A stretch of DNA of 64,000 bases from positions 62,001 to 126,000 of the forward strand of contig NZ_PDOF01000004.1 of assembly GCF_003226345.1 (NCBI RefSeq), given 5' to 3'. This DNA comes from Alteribacter lacisalsi. GTDB taxonomy: Bacteria > Bacillota > Bacilli > Bacillales > Salisediminibacteriaceae. Every line of letters begins with the position of its first letter. The first letter of the stretch is position 1. The notes beneath the pieces are model-generated. The model did no database searches. It was not told the DNA's origin and saw nothing but the letters and a program-made list of their open reading frames with translations. Position numbers and translations under genes: made by a program. Shown here one piece after another: positions 8,414 to 15,611 of this stretch.

Positions 8414-8731
8414 ATGGCAAATACACAGCAGCAGGCACAGGAAAAAGTGGAAAAGATGGATCAGAACAAGAAGGAGCAGATTCTTAAGGATTTCAACGAA
8501 TTTGAAAACTATCTGGCAGACAAGATTAACAAAGGTGAAAAAATTGGTTTGGGTGAAGAACAGCTAGCGAAAGGTGCCGAGCGGGTTGCCGAGTATCTGA
8601 AGAATCACGAAGAGCCGAAGAACAGTGAAGAAAAGCTGCTTCAGGAAATGTGGAAGGTAGCTGACGATGAAGAAAAGCACAAGATGGCCCACGTACTCGT
8701 CAAGCTTGCAAAAAAAGATGGCAACGAATAG
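8414..8731 (+). CDS. DUF3243 family protein (YmfJ-like)
   Basis: A 105-residue acidic-helical protein. The region from residue 29 (FENYLADKINKGEKIGLGEEQL) to about 100 (EMWKVADDEEKHKMAHVLVKLAK) matches the DUF3243 pattern known from B. subtilis YmfJ; the first 25 residues are a Gln/Lys-rich extension. Function is unknown. GGAGGG lies 8 nt before the ATG. Monocistronic with its own terminator. Confidence 0.75.
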   Translation: MANTQQQAQEKVEKMDQNKKEQILKDFNEFENYLADKINKGEKIGLGEEQLAKGAERVAEYLKNHEEPKNSEEKLLQEMWKVADDEEKHKMAHVLVKLAKKDGNE

Positions 8732-8748
8732 TTTTGTTATGAACTTCT

Positions 8749-8778
8749 GCCGGCGAACCCGTTTCGCCGGTTTTTTCT
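8749..8778 (+). terminator. Terminator of the DUF3243 gene
   Basis: CCGGCGAA / TTTCGCCGG hairpin followed by TTTTTTCTTT. Confidence 0.85.
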
Positions 8779-8912
8779 TTGTGCATTCAGGCGACTGAGG
8801 CCAGGATAAATGGAAAGTATTCAGATGATAATGCAGCAAAAAAGGCTGGGACAGAAGTATTCATACAGTCGAAAATCCGAACAATCTGCAAGCGGTGCAG
8901 ATCAATCACAGC

Positions 8913-9017
8913 TGAAATATACACCGCTTTCCGCGGGAAGCGGCTGAGCCCTCGTGTGATTCGAACTGCGGGGTGTCATCAATGCTTTTCCTCCCGCAGG
9001 AGTCCGCGTATATTTCA
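8913..9017. repeat. Dispersed GC-rich repeat with 10-bp inverted ends
   Basis: TGAAATATAC at 8913-8922 is inverted at 9008-9017 (GTATATTTCA). Inside lie the family motifs CTTTCCGCGGG, CTGCGGGGTG and CTCCCGCAGGAGTC. The element is 105 bp, non-coding, in the 350-bp gap between DUF3243 and the catalase. I see nothing else in 8779-9087. Confidence 0.6.
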
Positions 9018-9087
9018 TCCGCTAAAGCTTTTTGTCCGGATTTTCTTCTATACATTTTACTTTTGTTCCAGCCTCTTCCTATTCATG

Positions 9088-10563
9088 TTATGGTTTGGTA
9101 TGCTGCTTTGCCGCTTCGATATAAGAGGAAATATCCACATCCAGCTTATCGGCAAGTGTTTTCCCAAGCTCTTCATCTGCCCGGTAGAAGTTGCACACTA
9201 CACGCAGCACAGTTTCTTCTGCCACATCACCTAAATCGTCAGTTAGGTTACGGATCACCGCCTCCTGCTCTTCTTCGGAATACCTGCGCCATACCTGACC
9301 GGCCTGGCCGAAGTCGTTCTGCTTTTCAATCGGCTGCCTTCCGGTTACACCTTCAAGTTTCTGCCGGTACTCCTCCTGGGACTTGTCTTCTTTCGGTGTA
9401 GTCTCATAACGGTTCGGCTCATAGTTAATACGGTCTGTCTGCTGGCCGACCGGCATGAATCCATCACGCTGATTATTGTCCACTTTTGCAAACGGACAGT
9501 TGACCGGAAGCTGGAGGTAGTTTGGTCCGATCCGGTGACGCTGCGTATCTGAATAGGAAAACAGACGCCCCTGAAGCATTTTGTCTTCGGACGGTTCAAT
9601 TCCCGGTACAAGGACACCAGGGTTGAAGCCGACAGACTCTGTTTCCGCAAACACATTATCCGGATTCCGATTCAGTTGCATCGTTCCCACGTGATGATAA
9701 GGGAAGTCCTCTTCAAACCAGTCTTTCGTTGTATCAAGGGGGTTGAAGTCAAAGCTGTCAAGATCCTCCGGTGCACAGAACTGGACATAAAGATCCCATT
9801 CCGGATAGTCACCATTCTCAATCGCCTGATAAAGGTCATTGGAGGCATGGTTAAAATCTTCTCCCTGGACTTTCGTGGCTTCATCGGCAGAGAGGTTTTC
9901 AATACCCTTTTTCGGCACCCAGCGGTATTTTACGTAAGTCATATTACCGAATTCATTCACCCATTTAAAAGCATGGACACTTGATCCGCGCATGTTGCGG
10001 TAGGACGCTGGAATCCCTTCATCGGAAAACAGGTGAAGCATCATATTCGTCGATTCCGGACGAAGGCTCATAAAATCCCAGTAGCGGTCCGGATCCTGAA
10101 TGTTCGTTCGAGGGTCCGGCTTTAGTGCGTGCACCATGTCCGGGAATTTCATAGCGTCACGAATAAAGAAGACAGGAAGATTGTTTCCGACGAAGTCATA
10201 ATTCCCTTCCTCTGTGTAGAATTTAATAGAGAATCCGCGAGGGTCACGCAGCGTCTCAGGAGAGTGATTCCCGTGAATAACAGTGGAAAAACGAACAAAA
10301 ACCGGTGTTTCCTCTCCTTCATTCTGAAGGAATTTGGCCTTCGTATATCTTTTCATGCTGTTTTTCACTTTAAAAACGCCGTGCGCTCCTGCTCCACGGG
10401 CATGGACCACACGCTCCGGCACTCTTTCACGGTCAAAGTGTGCGAGCTTTTCTATGAGCTGGTAATCTTCCAGAAGGGTTGGGCCATTCTGACCTGCCGT
10501 TCTTGAATTCTGGTTATCTTCTATCGGAACGCCCTGGTTTGTCGTAAGCTTTCTGTTGTTCAT
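9088..10563 (-). CDS. Monofunctional haem catalase (KatX/KatA type)
   Basis: A 491-residue catalase that splits hydrogen peroxide into water and oxygen in the cytoplasm. Visible active-site parts: catalytic H54 (ERVVHARGAGAHG), Asn of VGNNLPVFFIRD, and the haem-ligand Tyr in GRLFSYSDTQRHR. Segments such as VRFSTVIHG, SPETLRDPRGFS and PNYLQLPVNCP fit the small-subunit group and resemble B. subtilis KatX more than KatA, by memory. Start: ATG 10563 with AGGAGG 10 nt away; TTG 10566 is also in frame. A PerR-like box lies about 70 nt upstream. KatG is also encoded in this window. Confidence 0.93.
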   Translation of the reverse strand: MNNRKLTTNQGVPIEDNQNSRTAGQNGPTLLEDYQLIEKLAHFDRERVPERVVHARGAGAHGVFKVKNSMKRYTKAKFLQNEGEETPVFVRFSTVIHGNHSPETLRDPRGFSIKFYTEEGNYDFVGNNLPVFFIRDAMKFPDMVHALKPDPRTNIQDPDRYWDFMSLRPESTNMMLHLFSDEGIPASYRNMRGSSVHAFKWVNEFGNMTYVKYRWVPKKGIENLSADEATKVQGEDFNHASNDLYQAIENGDYPEWDLYVQFCAPEDLDSFDFNPLDTTKDWFEEDFPYHHVGTMQLNRNPDNVFAETESVGFNPGVLVPGIEPSEDKMLQGRLFSYSDTQRHRIGPNYLQLPVNCPFAKVDNNQRDGFMPVGQQTDRINYEPNRYETTPKEDKSQEEYRQKLEGVTGRQPIEKQNDFGQAGQVWRRYSEEEQEAVIRNLTDDLGDVAEETVLRVVCNFYRADEELGKTLADKLDVDISSYIEAAKQHTKP

Positions 10564-10630
10564 CAATACATTGCCTCCTGAATAAGTAAGATTTGATCTG
10601 CATTCACTTTTTTAACTCCGACAGCTTTAA

Positions 10631-10645
10631 TAATAATGATTTTTA
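10631..10645 (-). promoter_or_regulatory. PerR-like box upstream of the catalase
   Basis: On the minus strand TAAAAATCATTATTA, 11 of 14 defined positions matching TTATAATNATTATAA. Its position about 70 nt before the catalase start suits peroxide-responsive repression. Confidence 0.45.
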
Positions 10646-10830
10646 TTTAATAATGTCTAGTGATACACTCAGGTGAAGTGTAGGATCTTGCTTAAGATTG
10701 ATTGTTCACATTTTCTTAATCTCAGTTGAACCTTCACGTTTTTCAATCAAAAACAAATAATGACAGCTTATAAATGATATTCCACATCGTTCGACACCTT
10801 AAACCTGAGCCGTCCACCGTTCCTGCATGC

Positions 10831-10861
10831 AAAAAAAGACCCCGGCTGCACAGCCGGAGTC
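10831..10861 (-). terminator. Terminator of the MATE gene
   Basis: GACTCCGGCTG / CAGCCGGGGTC hairpin with a 7-T tract on the minus strand. Confidence 0.85.
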
Positions 10862-10904
10862 GTATTCAGGATCTCGTATTTCTCTTCTCTTTTATCTAAG
10901 GAAT

Positions 10905-12338
10905 CTATACTCCCTGGGAAGCCGCTGACTTCTGCCTGACAGAAGGCTGTATACTTTGACGGGGGGGAGGCGGCGGAAGATCATCTCCCTTCGTTCGGAT
11001 AAGAAAGATCCTCCGGTCCCGGTAAAGATAGAACATAGACAAAGCAAAAGCCAGAACATCGGCAATCGGAAACGCGAGCCAGACACCTGTAACCCCAAAG
11101 TAATGAGGCAGGATCAGCACCAGCGGAATTAAGAACAGCACCTGACGGGCCATGGAGAGAATCAGTGCCGGACGTGCCATTCCAAGCGCCTGATAGATTC
11201 CTCCACTCACAACCTGCACGCCGATCAGAATGGCTGCTGCAAAGATAATCCGGATCCCTTCCACACCGACAGCAATCGTAGCCGGGTCTGTTGTAAATAT
11301 CCGCATAAACCAGTGCGGCACGAACATAGCAAGAAGAAAGACGCCGATGGAAAATACGGTCACAACTTTCAGGCCGAGCCAGACGGTTTCCTTTAACCTG
11401 TCATACTGCTTTGCCCCGTAATTGTAGCCCACAATCGGCTGCATCCCCTGCAGCACACCAAGCATCGGCATCAGGGTGAACATGGCGATTCTTTGAACAA
11501 TCCCGAATACCCCGACATAAAAGTCCCCGCCGAAGCGGATGAGCATCGCGTTAATGGCAATCATCATCACACTTCCAGCCACCTGGCGGACAAGCGCAGG
11601 CATCCCTATGACAATCACTTCTTTAACAACACGAAAATTCAGCCGGAAATCAGCCAGTGCCGGTGTGAGCGAACTTTTTCCTTTTACAAAGTACTGAATC
11701 GTGACAATGGACACTGAGGCCTGGGCAATAACCGTGGCAATCGCTGCTCCCTGTACGCCCATATCAAGCCAGATGATAAACACGGGATCAAGAAGGATGT
11801 TGATCACCGACGGGATAATCATCGTCATCATGGCAAATCTGGCGTTTCCCTCGGAACGGATAATACTGTTGGTCGCAAATGCAAAGGAAAAGAAAATGGT
11901 TCCCAGCATAATCGGAAATAAGTACTCTGTTGCATAGCCCAGAGTGACAGGCGTCGCTCCGAACAGAAGAAGAACCGGTTCGAGTATCGTAAAAGCCCCG
12001 ATAAAGCCAATGACGCTGAAGATGATGATCAGTGTCAGAATATTACCGAACACCTGATTCGCTTCATTCCCGCGCCCTTCCCCGAGCCGCCGGGATATGA
12101 CTGAAGCTCCGCCGATCCCGACCGCTGCGGCAACAGCCATAATGATCAGCATAACCGGAAAAGCTATCGTGACACCAGCGACCCCCTCAACCCCGACAAA
12201 CCAGGAGATAAAGATCGTATCGACGAGGTTGTACAGCCCCATTACGAAGACACCAACCATCGCCGGTATCGACATATCGCGGAGAAGCTTCGGAATTGGT
12301 TCGGTACCGAGCCGCCTACTCTGTTCTTTCTGATCCAT
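10905..12338 (-). CDS. MATE family multidrug efflux transporter (MepA-like)
   Basis: A 477-residue protein with about twelve hydrophobic segments in two similar halves, ending in a soluble Pro-rich tail (DDLPPPPPRQSIQ). MATE proteins export cationic drugs or dyes using a Na+ or H+ gradient. ATG 12338 has AGGAGG 8 nt upstream; the gene overlaps the end of the upstream marR-type gene by 23 nt, so the two are coupled. The regulator-pump arrangement resembles mepR-mepA of Staphylococcus aureus, which suggests induction by the pump's own substrates. In a salt-loving host a Na+ coupled pump is plausible. Confidence 0.88.
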   Translation of the reverse strand: MDQKEQSRRLGTEPIPKLLRDMSIPAMVGVFVMGLYNLVDTIFISWFVGVEGVAGVTIAFPVMLIIMAVAAAVGIGGASVISRRLGEGRGNEANQVFGNILTLIIIFSVIGFIGAFTILEPVLLLFGATPVTLGYATEYLFPIMLGTIFFSFAFATNSIIRSEGNARFAMMTMIIPSVINILLDPVFIIWLDMGVQGAAIATVIAQASVSIVTIQYFVKGKSSLTPALADFRLNFRVVKEVIVIGMPALVRQVAGSVMMIAINAMLIRFGGDFYVGVFGIVQRIAMFTLMPMLGVLQGMQPIVGYNYGAKQYDRLKETVWLGLKVVTVFSIGVFLLAMFVPHWFMRIFTTDPATIAVGVEGIRIIFAAAILIGVQVVSGGIYQALGMARPALILSMARQVLFLIPLVLILPHYFGVTGVWLAFPIADVLAFALSMFYLYRDRRIFLIRTKGDDLPPPPPRQSIQPSVRQKSAASQGV

Positions 12339-12780
12339 CCGTCTCTCCTCCTTCCTCATTCAGATTCTTCTGCATCCGTTTCATCCACGAAATCATGATT
12401 TGTTTTTCTTCACTGGAAAAACCTTCAGTAAGCTTCTGCTCGAGGGTTTCAAGCTTTTTCATGAACTTTTCCTCCAGAAGTTTACCCTTATCTGTAATCG
12501 TAACGATTTTTGTTCTGCGGTCCTCTTTACTAGACTCTTTTTCAATCAGCTCGTGTTTAAGCATCGATTCAATAATGCCGTTCATCGTCGAACCTTTCAC
12601 GTGGAGCCAGCGCTGAAGCTCGGACTGCTTCTGGTCCCCTTCATGAAACAGAACATAAAGCACGCTGGCCTGTGCCGACGTAAGCCCCAGTTCAGAAAGG
12701 TTTCTATTATATTTGTTTTTCAGCAGATGGCCGACCATGCTGATTTGATGGCCTGCCATTTGTTCCAGCCGGCTTGTCAT
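12316..12780 (-). CDS. MarR family transcriptional regulator
   Basis: A 154-residue winged-helix repressor. The recognition region reads LTSAQASVLYVLFHEGDQKQ then STMNGIIESMLKHELI, with the wing SSKEDRRTKIVTITDKG, all typical MarR. It is the first gene of a two-gene unit with a MATE pump and probably represses it, releasing DNA when an efflux substrate binds. An A/T-rich region with TTAGCTAA (about 12863) upstream may hold its operator. Confidence 0.88.
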   Translation of the reverse strand: MTSRLEQMAGHQISMVGHLLKNKYNRNLSELGLTSAQASVLYVLFHEGDQKQSELQRWLHVKGSTMNGIIESMLKHELIEKESSKEDRRTKIVTITDKGKLLEEKFMKKLETLEQKLTEGFSSEEKQIMISWMKRMQKNLNEEGGETDGSERTE

Positions 12781-12905
12781 AATTACTTAGCCCCCTAATT
12801 AATATCTCCCTTTATTTAACCATGTGATGCCTGTATAATCAATGATTTGGTTCAAAAAAGATTAGCTAACTAAAATTCCGATAATTGAAATACCTCCACT
12901 ATCCT

Positions 12906-12931
12906 GTTTATGCTGTCAGAGCCAGGGGTAT
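12906..12931 (+). promoter_or_regulatory. Sigma-B promoter of acidic lipoprotein 1
   Basis: GTTTAT, 14 nt, GGGTAT, 38 nt before the start codon. An essentially exact sigma-B consensus match. Confidence 0.75.
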
Positions 12932-12969
12932 TCTGAACATAAGAAAACCATCCTATGGAGGAATTAACC

Positions 12970-13287
12970 ATGAAAAAATTCGGACTATCTATTGCAACAC
13001 TCGCACTTGGAATGATGATTATCGGATGCGGAAACGGTGATAACGGTGAAGAAGAGGATATCGGCACCCCGGTGGATAACGGGGAGGAAGAAGATGAAGA
13101 TGAAGAAGGGCTCGACGTTGAGGAACTGCAGGAAGAACTCGGTGAAGACGATGACGAAGAAGATGAGGAGGATGAAGAAGAAAACGGTGACGATGACGAA
13201 GATGAAGGCACTGACGAAGAGGACGAAGACGACAGTGACGAGGAAGATGAAGATGAGGAGGATGAAGAAGACGAGGAGGATGAATAA
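12970..13287 (+). CDS. Hyper-acidic small lipoprotein 1
   Basis: A 105-residue precursor. A short signal peptide (MKKFGLSIATLALGMMIIGC) ends in a lipobox with Cys20; the mature part is about 70% Asp plus Glu, in runs of DEEDEE type, with no visible fold. It would be anchored to the outer face of the membrane as a poly-anion. GGAGGAA sits 6 nt before the ATG and a sigma-B promoter precedes it. The two following genes share the same signal-peptide style. I know no named family. A role in cation binding or surface charge is inference. Confidence 0.75.
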   Translation: MKKFGLSIATLALGMMIIGCGNGDNGEEEDIGTPVDNGEEEDEDEEGLDVEELQEELGEDDDEEDEEDEEENGDDDEDEGTDEEDEDDSDEEDEDEEDEEDEEDE

Positions 13288-13291
13288 CCGG

Positions 13292-13319
13292 AAGCTGTGC
13301 GCCTCGCGTACAGCTTTTC
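13292..13319 (+). terminator. Terminator of acidic lipoprotein 1
   Basis: AAGCTGT / ACAGCTT stem with TTCT tail; short T-tract. Confidence 0.55.
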
Positions 13320-13346
13320 TGCTGTAACACGCCATTCCCCAGACTT

Positions 13347-13372
13347 GTTTATCTCCCTCTTTTCCCGGGTAC
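13347..13372 (+). promoter_or_regulatory. Sigma-B promoter of acidic lipoprotein 2
   Basis: GTTTAT, 14 nt, GGGTAC, 48 nt before the start. One position differs from the consensus. Confidence 0.65.
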
Positions 13373-13420
13373 TTGCCGAAGTATAAACAGCAGTTACTAT
13401 ATTTAAAGGAGGGATCTATT

Positions 13421-13603
13421 ATGAAGAAACTCAACCTTACTCTTGCCGCCCTTGCTCTTGGCGCCATGGTTACAGGATGCGCTGTAGATGATGAGGAACG
13501 GGATGCAGGAGATCAATCAGACGTTTCCGATCCAGGTGGAGATGATGATGTTCCTGAAGTGGATGAGGATGAAAATGGTGAAGATGACGATGAGGAAGAT
13601 TAA
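13421..13603 (+). CDS. Hyper-acidic small lipoprotein 2
   Basis: A 60-residue precursor with signal peptide MKKLNLTLAALALGAMVTGC (lipobox Cys20) and a mature tail of about 41 residues, more than half Asp or Glu (VPEVDEDENGEDDDEED). AAAGGAGGG lies 8 nt before the ATG. Its signal peptide is clearly related to that of the neighbour at 12970, so the two are probably paralogues that diverged in the repetitive tail. Function unknown. The gene's terminator has been invaded by a mobile repeat. Confidence 0.7.
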   Translation: MKKLNLTLAALALGAMVTGCAVDDEERDAGDQSDVSDPGGDDDVPEVDEDENGEDDDEED

Positions 13604-13607
13604 CCCT

Positions 13608-13639
13608 GAACCGTGCGCGCTGCGTGCGGTTCTTTTTTA
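13608..13639 (+). terminator. Terminator of acidic lipoprotein 2
   Basis: GAACCG ... CGGTTC hairpin with a following T-run (TTCTTTTTTAC). The target duplication of the adjoining mobile repeat begins inside the T-run. Confidence 0.75.
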
Positions 13640-13643
13640 CGAT

Positions 13644-13823
13644 GGCTCTGTTAAAGCTTGATGTTGTTTTTTAGAGAAAGTTGATTGGAGCGAACGCCCG
13701 ACACTCCTGCGGGAAAAGCACCGACGGAAGACCCCGCAGTGCGTTTTTCCCGAGGAGGCTGCAGTGGTGCCCGCGGAAAGGGAGGGCAGGGAGCGGAAAT
13801 CAACAATAGATTTTAACAGAGCC
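13644..13823 (+). mobile_element. 180-bp MITE-like element, copy with perfect target duplication
   Basis: Ends are GGCTCTGTTAAA (13644-13655) and its inverse TTTAACAGAGCC (13812-13823). The 8-bp sequence TTTACGAT occurs on both sides (13636-13643 and 13824-13831), a perfect target duplication. The interior is non-coding and GC-rich with GACCCCGCAG and CCCGCGGAAAGGGAG. The end sequence and 8-bp duplication fit mobilisation by an IS6- or ISL3-type transposase; that parent is not in the window. Confidence 0.9.
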
Positions 13824-13829
13824 TTTACG

Positions 13830-13862
13830 ATAAGAGCCGGCCGGGGGCCCGGCTCTTATTCA
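13830..13862 (+). terminator. Hairpin after the MITE, possible terminator
   Basis: ATAAGAGCCGG / CCGGCTCTTAT perfect stem flanked by A and T; before the insertion it directly followed the lipoprotein 2 terminator. Confidence 0.45.
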
Positions 13863-13901
13863 TCAGTCCCCCTCTCTGTAAAGACCGCGTATAAACAATC
13901 C

Positions 13902-13927
13902 GTTTATTGTACATCCTATCCGGTGAA
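13902..13927 (+). promoter_or_regulatory. Weak sigma-B-like promoter candidate
   Basis: GTTTAT, 14 nt, GGTGAA. The -35 half is perfect, the -10 half poor; reported because the spacing equals that of the two neighbouring lipoprotein genes. Confidence 0.3.
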
Positions 13928-13953
13928 ATATACCAATTTATGGAGGAATACGT

Positions 13954-14469
13954 ATGAAGCGCTTTTTACTTACGATCGCTGCCCTGGCCTTTACACTTAT
14001 TTTTACTGCCTGCGGGACAGCCAATGACGCTCCGGAAGAGAACGGGACCACCGGTGATAATGGGGATATGGAGCAGGATGATGAATTTGACATGGATGAT
14101 GAGGATGATAGTACTGCTACAGACGAAATGGCAGGCGGAGACTGGTATGAGGACCTTAATTTCTCTGATTTCGAACTCGAAGTAGAATATAATGGTGACG
14201 AGTACGAAGCCGAGTACGAGTATAATAACGGCAATCCTGAAGCAAAAATTGAAGATAAGCAGGGCGGCACTGAAGAGGAAATCAGCGGGCAGGAAGCGCT
14301 CGATGAACTGGAGCCGATTCTATCAGACCTTGAGCTGAACGCTGACATGGACGAGCAGGAAATGATTGATACTGTTCTGACCGCCTTCAATCTTGATGAT
14401 AACTACGACAAGTTCGAGCTTGAAGTGGAATTCTTTGACGAAGGTAAAGTCGAGGTCAAGGACGAATAG
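13954..14469 (+). CDS. Acidic lipoprotein with YusW-like domain
   Basis: A 171-residue precursor: signal peptide MKRFLLTIAALAFTLIFTAC (Cys20 lipobox), an acidic disordered stretch to about residue 65, then a folded domain with two similar beta segments (FELEVEYNGDEYEAEYEYNNG and a helical DELEPILSDLELN region, then DKFELEVEFFDEG) that fits the YusW-like family. Function of that family is unknown. GGAGGAA lies 8 nt before the ATG. It belongs with the two smaller acidic lipoproteins upstream, from which it is separated by the MITE. Confidence 0.75.
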   Translation: MKRFLLTIAALAFTLIFTACGTANDAPEENGTTGDNGDMEQDDEFDMDDEDDSTATDEMAGGDWYEDLNFSDFELEVEYNGDEYEAEYEYNNGNPEAKIEDKQGGTEEEISGQEALDELEPILSDLELNADMDEQEMIDTVLTAFNLDDNYDKFELEVEFFDEGKVEVKDE

Positions 14470-14553
14470 CATCAGGCATCCGGCACAACGGTGGAAGATC
14501 ACTTCCACCCGTGTCATACTGGAGGGCAACAGTGACGGTTAAGGAGTGTTTCG

Positions 14554-14775
14554 GTGCGAAAAACAATTAAAGAGGTCAGCGGTAAAATCCTGCCTGACGA
14601 TCCGGTTTATGACCTTACGGACGTCTCCCCTAACGAAATGGCTGTTCTTGACCTTGCATTAAAGGACCGGGCAGACATTATGCGTCAGGTCGCGCAGGCT
14701 GAAAAAGACAATGCTGAAATGTACCTTCAGATGGCCGAAGAAGCCGAAAATCTTCGGGAGGCCATTAAAAAATAG
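14554..14775 (+). CDS. Small acidic helical protein, unknown
   Basis: A 73-residue protein starting at GTG 14554, with AAGGAG 8 nt upstream. The second half (MRQVAQAEKDNAEMYLQMAEEAENLREAIKK) is a predicted amphipathic helix or coiled coil. No family recognised. It is followed by a strong terminator. A hairpin (GGTGGAA / TTCCACC, about 14491-14511) lies between it and the YusW-like gene. Confidence 0.6.
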   Translation: MRKTIKEVSGKILPDDPVYDLTDVSPNEMAVLDLALKDRADIMRQVAQAEKDNAEMYLQMAEEAENLREAIKK

Positions 14776-14798
14776 CCACCTCCCGTTTTATCCACCAT

Positions 14799-14827
14799 CT
14801 CCTCCCTGTGCGGGAGGAGGTTTTTTG
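14799..14827 (+). terminator. Terminator
   Basis: CTCCTCCC / GGGAGGAG hairpin followed by GTTTTTTG. Confidence 0.85.
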
Positions 14828-14878
14828 TTCTTCTTCAGAGGGAAACGCTCTGTAAACTGCAGAACTGGAGGATATATG

Positions 14879-15325
14879 ATGGCCTTTGACTACGATCAGG
14901 ATTTCGACTCGATTGATTTCAGAAAGCAGCCAGAGAAATACCAGGTCGGACGCGGGGAACAAGGTGTTCTTCTCGTTGAACCTTATAAAAGCGAGATTCT
15001 CCCCCACTGGCGGTTCAAAACCCCTGAAGCGGCCAAAGAATCATCGGAGAAAATCTATCAGATGTTTGAGGAATACCGTGAGAACGATGATTTCGTCGGC
15101 ATGGATATGGCCCGAAAATTCATCCAGATGGGCTACACCAGAGCTCGACGCTACGCCAATTATAAAGGCGGTAAAAAATACGATAAGGACGGGAACATCA
15201 ACGAACGGGACATCGATGATGAAAAAGCCCAGTCTGCCCACATTTTCGAAAGGAAATGGATTAAAGTACGGGAAGATGAGGATTATCTAAAACGCAAAAA
15301 AGCACACCAGAAGGAGTACGGTTAA
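14879..15325 (+). CDS. DUF4385 family protein
   Basis: A 148-residue charged cytoplasmic protein. The pattern FRKQPEKYQVGRGEQGVL, LPHWRFKTPEAAKESS and FVGMDMARKFIQMGYTRARRYANYKGGKKY is the conserved core of DUF4385, found widely in bacteria and some phages. Function unknown; the aromatic and basic residues would suit nucleic-acid or nucleotide binding. Two adjacent ATGs (14876, 14879) both fit GGAGGATAT; I took the second. Confidence 0.8.
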   Translation: MAFDYDQDFDSIDFRKQPEKYQVGRGEQGVLLVEPYKSEILPHWRFKTPEAAKESSEKIYQMFEEYRENDDFVGMDMARKFIQMGYTRARRYANYKGGKKYDKDGNINERDIDDEKAQSAHIFERKWIKVREDEDYLKRKKAHQKEYG

Positions 15326-15353
15326 TTCATGTTGCCGATTAACATGCATGCAC

Positions 15354-15387
15354 TAAAAAAACCGCCCCGTTTTTGAATAAGGGCGGT
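15354..15387 (-). terminator. Terminator, mainly for the minus-strand menaquinone unit
   Basis: ACCGCCC / GGGCGGT stem with a T-run on the minus strand; it also closes the plus-strand DUF4385 gene. Confidence 0.75.
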
Positions 15388-15402
15388 CTGACGGCAGTTC
15401 AT

Positions 15403-15594
15403 CTACCACTGCTGGTTTTTGATCATCAGGAGCCCGTGGGCCATCAGGCCGAGTCCGATCCCAACGCCAACACCCATAAGCAGACCGAGCCAGATGACGT
15501 GGATTATAAAACCGGTAATCAGGCCGAGAAGCAGGCCAATACCTAGAAAGAACAGATAAAAAAGGACAAGTGATTTTTCAAGTAGTTTAGTCAT
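15403..15594 (-). CDS. Small two-helix membrane protein
   Basis: A 63-residue protein with two Gly-rich hydrophobic helices (VLFYLFFLGIGLLLGLITGF and LGLLMGVGVGIGLGLMAHGL) and almost no soluble part. ATG 15594 has GGAGAA 10 nt upstream. It begins 17 nt after the mqnD stop, so it is probably transcribed with mqnB and mqnD. No family recognised; a link to quinone metabolism is only suggested by position. Confidence 0.6.
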   Translation of the reverse strand: MTKLLEKSLVLFYLFFLGIGLLLGLITGFIIHVIWLGLLMGVGVGIGLGLMAHGLLMIKNQQW

Positions 15595-15611
15595 CAGCAA
15601 ATTCTCCTGTC

